From Bilabrum cf. latius (taxonomy: Eukaryota; Bigyra: Bicosoecida; Bigyra; Bicosoecida), in the NCBI GenBank assembly GCA_965178125.1, contig OZ237761.1, forward strand, positions 248,001-312,000: DNA of 64,000 nt, given 5' to 3'. The notes below the pieces were generated by a model. It did no database searches, was not told the DNA's origin, and saw nothing but the letters and a program-made list of their open reading frames with translations. This document shows positions 58,052 to 64,000 of the stretch, piece by piece. Position 1 is the stretch's first letter. Every line of letters begins with the position of its first letter. The translations under genes and the position numbers were made by a program.

Positions 58052-61000
58052 TTATTGGCCGTGAAGGGCTGCCCGGCCGGTGCCCGCATCACGAAGCAAG
58101 CCGCCCTCGGCAGCCGCCGCGATCCATGCTCGTCGAGCAGCTGCTCCCGGTCCTCTCCTCGACCCAACCGACCGAATCACCGCAGTGCTATCACCAGCAC
58201 CGTGACCACCCATCCCGCCCGGAGCAGCCTCGTTACGCGCCTCTTCCCATTCCCCCCACGCTTGCAATGCGTGGCCAGGGGCGCGTCCCTGCAGCCACCC
58301 ACCCATAGGCGCGGAACGGAAGCCAGCCCACGCGACACCCGAGCCACGATCTCCATCATCCTCATCTCCGTCCCTGCCGCTGCCTTCACCAGCAGCAGTG
58401 CTAATGCTATCTCCACTCATCACACCTCCGTCCAACACCTGGACAGACACAGCCGATGCGGCATCCGCAGTCACGAGGCATGCGGCACCGAGCCCGAGCA
58501 AGCCGGCGGGCTCGGCCCCCAGGCTCGCCCGCTCGCCTCGGGCAAGTGCTCCAGAAACGGTCGCAACTCCGAGAGCACCGTCACCGAACGTTCGCACGAG
58601 TTCGCTGATAAGCACCCGTGCAGCAGGTGCCCTGGCATCCCTGGGCCCGGCGGCAGCAGAGCCAGCGAGCGGCGGCTCGGGCACGCCGGTTGCAAGCTCC
58701 GATCCGATCCACCGAAGCACACTCTCCAGCGACTCGCTAAATGATCGCGCCTCCTCCCGGGCGCCCCCATCGGTGGCCGAACCGGTTGCAACCGCCGCCG
58801 CGCGACCCAGCGCCACGGCCCACAGCGCCAGGCCAGCGCCGATCGACCCTGCTCGCGCACCAGCCGCAGCTCCACGCCTCCCAATCACAGAAAGAGGCCT
58901 CTCTGCGCCGGCATACGGGATACCGCCCTCTCCCGGGACAACGCCGCCATCGCTACCAGCAAGTCCAGATCCTGCACCGGTTCCCGAGCCAGCGGCAGGC
59001 GCACCCAGCCCAGAGGCCGCCTGCAGTGCTGCTAGATCGCTGGCCATATCGCTGCCAGTTTGGCCACCTTCGGCCGAGATTCCTTGCGCATCAGCATCGC
59101 CGACCCTTCGTCTCTTGGCCTCCCTCCCGGCATCGTCACCGGCAGAGTCCCTGGACCCTCCGTCGCCTTGTGCGGCGCTTGCATCTCCGCCAGTCATCGC
59201 GCCGTTGGCATCGCCGGTCGCGACCGCACCAGCTTGCGATGCACCCTCACCCTCCTCGCCGCCCCTCTGCCGCTTCTTGCCGAGGAGCCCGGGGGCACCG
59301 GAGGGCTGACCCGCTGCACCTGCATGCGATGCACCTGGCTGCTCGTCACCGCCAACCATGGGCACCCCCATGGCCCCTGCCGAGCCCTTTGTCTTCAGGT
59401 TGGGCTCATAGGGAGCAGTCAATGCCGCGTCCCTGGCCTGATCCACACCACCAGCTGCAGCTGCCTGCGTGGCAGCACGAGCCGCTTCTGCCGCAGCCTC
59501 TGACTCTGCCGCGAGCGCCACGGCCATGGCACGCAGCACCGCTGCCAGGCACGGGACATCGAGGGCCCACCACGGCAAACCGCCCGCGCGGGCACCGGGT
59601 GCATCGTCTGCCCACGCCAAAAGGCTGCCCACACCCAGCCAAGCGCTCGTCACGCTGCAGGCAGGAGCGGAGAGCGTGTTGATAGCTCGGTTCAGTCGAG
59701 AGGCCGCCTGAGCAGCTGCCGCGGGCGACAACCCCCTGAGGCGGGGCGCCCCCAATGCGGGGACAAGACCCCCCGAGCTCACCCCGCATTCCCCTAGGGG
59801 TCGCGCCAGCAGCCGGTCCACAGCCCCCCCACCCGGCCTCGCCTCGACAACACCAGCGGCACCAGAGGGCGTCGCAACGCCGCAGCACAGCCCCACCAGG
59901 GCGGCCTCACAGGGAACAACGTCCATCCAACCGGCCCGAGGAACACCCTATGCGTCGCTGCTGGCCCACTGCCACCAAGCCTCGAATGCCTGCGCGGGCG
60001 TGCTGCCTGGCACAGGCAGAGCCACCTCCTCTGCACGGACCCGTGGTGGCGGCGGCCATACCCCGCGCGGAGGCTCGTCCCGCTGTGGTGGCGGCGGCGC
60101 CGCGACTCCCTGCGGAACCATCTGCGCCACGTCTCCCAGCCAGCCTCCCCCACTCGATTTACCCTCACCATCTCCATCACCGCCACTGGCCGCAGCAGCT
60201 GTGACAGCTCCCTGTGTCACCGCTTGGGGAGCAACAGCCAGCATGCAGCGGAGAAGGGAGGCCTTCATGGCCTCGCGGTCGGATCCAACCACCTGTTGTG
60301 CCGCTGTTCCCTCGGTAGCGTAATACGCAACGGCCCACTCACCTCCTGCCAGAGCCGCGGACACGCAAGCAGCAGCGAGCGACTTTCCGTCGGAAGCCGC
60401 CCCGCCTGTTGACCCCCCTTGTTCCCTGGCCGCTTTGACCAGCTCGTGCAGGGCAGCCACGTCGCCCTCTCCCTGTCCTAGTGCCAAGCCGAAGCCTTCG
60501 GCTGCCTGCAGCAGCGGCACCCAGCCCTCTGCCGGAGTGGCAGGCGGGTCACCACCGGTGCCTGACTCAGACAGCTCCGGCCCGATCCCGCACGCCGATG
60601 ACCCGGCCTCGTCGCTCAACAGAATGGCCGCGCCGACCGCCGCCGACGCGACCGCGGGGCGCGGCGCCGGTAGCGGAACCTGAATGAGCACACCGTCGTC
60701 GCCCCCATCGGCACAGCCCCCTGAGGGCACGACCGCCGAGGCCCAGCCGCGGCTCTTCTTCAGTACGCCGGTGGATTCTGCGACCACTTTCTGGAAGGGT
60801 CCGGCGGGGGCCGGCGGGGACCCGCCGCTTGCGGAACTGCCCGCCTGGCGCCGCGCAGCAGTAAGTTCCGCAGCGGTGGTGGCGTCTTCCGCGGCCATGG
60901 CTCCGATCAGTTTGCCCGCCCTGAGGCACGCGCCCGGACCCAGGGGATCGGCCAGCGAGCCCATGGGGCATGCTGCAGGCTGCTGTGGCGAGTCGCCATA

Positions 61001-63178
61001 CTTCAGGGCGACACGGCAGTGCAGTGCAAGCGCCCGAGTGGCTCCTTTGGACACGGCAGCAACGGCCTCCGCACCGGCCTTGCCCTCCGGTTCCGCTTGC
61101 GCGGCGCCCAGCTGTGCCTCGGCCTCGGCCTCGCGAAGATGGAAGGCAAGCTGCTGCACAAAGGAGGGAGCCACGCGCCCGCCTGCAGGAGAACCCGCTG
61201 CGATCGCCAGGCGCGTCACCGCTGCGGCCGCCGCCGCGGCGTCAGGACCAGCAGGTGCCTTAGTCGCAAGTGGCAGCAGCGATCCGTGTTCCCTGGACCA
61301 CTGCAGCGCGCAAAGAGGCGAGGAGCACGGCGAATCGAACCGAAGTAAACCCGCTCCTGCAGATCCCGGCGCGCCGGTACTAGCCTCGATGGTGGCAACT
61401 TCCGGTTTATGCGCCCCCCCGGCCCTGTTCCCTACGGTTGCATCCAGCCCCAGCATGCAGCGCATTGCCGCACCGGCGTGCGGATCGGCTGCCACGAGCC
61501 AGTGGCACGCGTCGTCCACCACGAGCCACGCCAGCCCGGCACCGATCGGCTGAGCCTTCTTCGGAGCACTTGATGAAGATGAAGACGACGACGACGATGC
61601 AGCCGATGAGCGCCTGCCCCATCCCGCTGCAGCGGCAGCAGCAGCGGCAGCCACGGGCTTCAGCACGCCTGCTTCGACTGGCCTACCAGCTCGCGGTCCG
61701 CCGAAGTCAACGGACGCCGGTGCAGGGGCAATCAGCAGCCGGCTTACCCAGCCCACGGGAGAGTGCACCGCCGCGCACTCGTCACCATGGATTCGTTCTG
61801 AGGTTACAACCGGTCTGAGGGGCGCGCCCCACGGGATGGGCGACTACCTAAGACGCAATGAACGCCTCTCCTCCTTCCCCCGAGCATCATCATAGCCTTT
61901 GGTGAGGGACTGCCAGAGGCAGCCGCTGGGGGCAGCGGAGGATTCGTGCAGCAGCGCAGAGGCAGCTGCGGTGGCCGCTGGGCCCCAACTACCCAAAGTG
62001 TGCGCGGCGTCGTCGATCGCCGCAGAACCAGAGTCGTCATCGACTGCAACGATCGCTACCACGCCCTCGTCGGCTTCTGCGCCAGCGGAACCAACCGGCG
62101 CCGCGCTAGCCGATTCCACCATGGCCCAAACAGTTTCCAATCCTCCCACTTGATCAGCGGCATCGCCAGCAACAGCGCACGCAGCAGCAAGTGCCGCCGC
62201 ACCAGCAACGGCTGACCCAGTGACGATCGACGGCGAATCTACGGGTTCGTCACCGCTACCATTCTTCAAACCACACGCTACTTCCAACTGGGATCGCACA
62301 TCGTTGGACCAAACGGCACCAGCTGCAGCCAGCCACGGCAATAACCGGAACAGCGCCGCCACAGCCGAGACGCTGCCCCGCCGCAGCGCCGCCTTGAGTG
62401 CCTCTCGCACGTGGGCGACAGCGACTGCCCTCACGTCCACGGCAAACGAGTCCGCTGCGGATCCGCCGGTGGTGGCACCTTCCGCTCGAACTTGATCTTC
62501 ATGCTCGCTCAGCATACGCCCCCAGCCCGCGACTATTGCGGCGATCGCAGGGGAGGCCCAAGGCCTCTCGAGGGCCATGCGGAGCAGCCACCTGCAAGCC
62601 GTGTGCGCTCTGCTCTTTGCGATCGCGCGGAATGCGACGGAACTGGAACTATCCGATTCTTCTGATGCGTCTTGCCCGTTTGATACGGCCTGGGCTTTGT
62701 CAGCATCTGCATCCGAGGCGACCATCGGGACAGCAGCGCTGGCGCCTGGCGGCTTCCGATGCACAGCCGCCCAAATGTCATCCGACGCCTCCTTCGCGCT
62801 GGTGCTTGAAGAAAGCGCGGACATTATTTTGCCTCGGACATGCCTAGCAAACCTAGATGCGTCCCTAGCTCCGCCGCGGCTTAGGTACTCCTGCACGGCT
62901 GCCCGCTCTTCCGTCGTAAGGCTAGCACATGCTCCCAAAGCTAAGGCTGCCGAGGGCTCTCTGGCCTAAATGTCTTCCTCTGTTGCTGCAACAAACTGCG
63001 ACTATAGTCTTGATGCAACAGCAGACGCTCCTCCTCCGCTGCGGCCCCCACCGCTGAACCGCCGTCCCCTGCCTCGTCCACGCCCTCTGCCGCGGCCTCG
63101 CCCCCTCCCGCGGTACCCTCCCCCGCGGCGTGGCTTGAACGTACGTCTATGGTCTCCGTCGTGCTGGTGCGCCTGCAT
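58052..63178 (-). CDS. RG-rich, Ala-rich giant protein, function unknown (1,708 residues)
   Basis: One frame from ATG 63176-63178 to TAA 58052-58054, joined across several TAGs (for example 61844-61846 and 59948-59950). It is the only gene here that ends in TAA. The N-terminus has an RGRGRGRGRGRG tract and RFSGGGRSGGG, typical of RNA-binding and ribonucleoprotein regions. The next 300 residues are helical and less biased (CRWLLRMALERPWASPAIAA; ALFRLLPWLAAAGAVW) and could be an alpha-solenoid. A basic KKRQRGG and EAKRRRVG in the C-terminal half may be nuclear targeting signals. The rest is Ala/Gly-rich. It is divergent from the kinesin, 121 bp away. Confidence 0.68.
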
Positions 63179-63299
63179 TTGAATTATAATTGCCTGGGCT
63201 TAGCCCTGACCTTTTTCATTGCTTGTATTGCTGGGTGTCGATGAAAGCACACGCTACCATCCACGAACTGCAATCGAATCATTTGCGCCTTCTAGTAGC

Positions 63300-64000
63300 A
63301 TGAGCGAATCTCCTAGTCCTGCGCGTTCGATTGATAGTGATGCATCACGTCCTGATTCAGCCACTGGCTCGGGCACTGCTGGGGCTGGTGCGGACGACGG
63401 GCGTATTCTAGTGTTTTGTAGAGTTCGTCCGACAAGAAGTCCGTCTGGGTGGATGAAGTTTGTGCCACAGCGTGGTAGGGTCAATTTTGATGTACCAGAT
63501 TCCTATCTTGAGAGCCATGGGGACGCAGCAATCGCAGCCGGCGGTTTGCAAGCCCGAGACAAGCACCACGAATTTGCTTTCAACGGGTTGATAGGGATGG
63601 GGGCAAAATAGAACGAAGTATTCGACGCAGTTGCCAAGCCAGCAGTAGATAGGTTAGTGCATGCGTAAATATCTCCGAAACTTTGGATGCAACACGTTTT
63701 TCTTCTCAATTCCAGTCTGTCACGGCCAGTCCATCTGAGTATCTGATCGGTCTGCCTGCCACGCAGCGCACTGTCTGGATATAATTCAACTATATTCGCC
63801 TATGGTCAGACCGGAAGCGGGAAAACGTTCACCATTACCGGAGGCCCGGACAGGTACGAAGACAGGGGCATTATCCCGCGCACGCTATCGTACATTTTCA
63901 AGCGGGCGCGCGCCATGGAAGGCGAGGACGAGGCTGCCCCTCCCACACCTGCCTCCGGGGACGGCGACCCGGACGGAGGTACCGAGGGGGAGGGTACAGA
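63300..64000 (+). CDS. Kinesin-9 family (KIF6-like) motor domain, partial
   Basis: ATG at 63300, an in-frame TAG at 63609-63611, an intron 63653-63766, then reading to the window edge. Motor motifs in order: [21 protein letters not shown][16 protein letters not shown], [20 protein letters not shown] (P-loop), [23 protein letters not shown]. The phrase TITGGxxRYxDRGIIPR is typical of kinesin-9/KIF6, motors found in species with motile cilia. The TAG sits exactly where kinesins have the conserved Gln before EVF. The stretch after SYIF is an acidic Pro/Gly insertion, unusual for a motor domain. Confidence 0.93.

Noticed and set aside
9511-63611. UAG = Leu, as known in some protists and chlorophycean mitochondria
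   Set aside because: Conserved sites and paralogue comparisons point to Gln (CAA/CAG), not Leu.

Overview
This is nuclear DNA from a GC-rich, gene-dense unicellular eukaryote that probably has, or descends from cells with, a flagellum. The evidence is short GT-AG introns (about 94-156 nt), signal peptides, a kinesin-9/KIF6-type motor, a MORN-repeat protein, battenin/CLN3, an R2R3-type MYB factor, a Mog1/RanGRF protein and an L-fucokinase/GDP-fucose pyrophosphorylase. I cannot name the species.

The main result is that UAG is a sense codon, and it reads as glutamine. Almost every long gene looks shattered when TAG is taken as stop. If TAG is read through, the pieces join in one frame into single proteins of 500-2,100 residues that end at TGA, or once at TAA. 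In-frame TAG falls where homologues or diverged local paralogues carry Gln in the kinesin motor, MYB R3, two places in the fucokinase/pyrophosphorylase, ankyrin-like unit 5 versus unit 1, and the F-box/membrane pair. No gene I support ends at TAG. All coordinates below assume UAG=Gln with UAA and UGA as stops.

Layout. 1-6.0 kb (+) and 15.4-25.7 kb (-) carry five copies of a two-gene unit: gene A (novel, secreted in its complete form) followed by gene B (spliced, ankyrin-like). The two arms face each other as a large inverted repeat around a unique 9-kb centre. A 47-bp minisatellite lies at the B-to-A junctions. The centre holds a MORN protein (-), the fucose salvage enzyme (+) and Mog1 (-). 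25.7-26.4 kb has a retrotransposon RT remnant. 26.8-42.1 kb (-) holds a secreted glycosidase-like protein, a DUSP12/Yvh1-type zinc domain, a 2,161-residue secreted EGF-containing protein, a GH-A-type secreted glycosidase and CLN3. 42.5-51.3 kb (+) is a tandem pair of F-box plus multi-membrane-span proteins. 52.2-56.0 kb (-) is a MYB protein. 56.0-57.8 kb has tandem 5'-truncated retroelement ends. 58.1-63.2 kb (-) is an RG-rich, Ala-rich giant. 63.3 kb to the end is the kinesin.

The genes do not form one pathway. Several fit a cell with a rich secreted or glycosylated surface: fucose activation, two secreted glycosidase-like proteins, a giant secreted protein and an amplified secreted family. 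A short DNA word, GTGACGAGTG, recurs in low-complexity parts of unrelated genes, nearly always in the frame Val-Thr-Ser.
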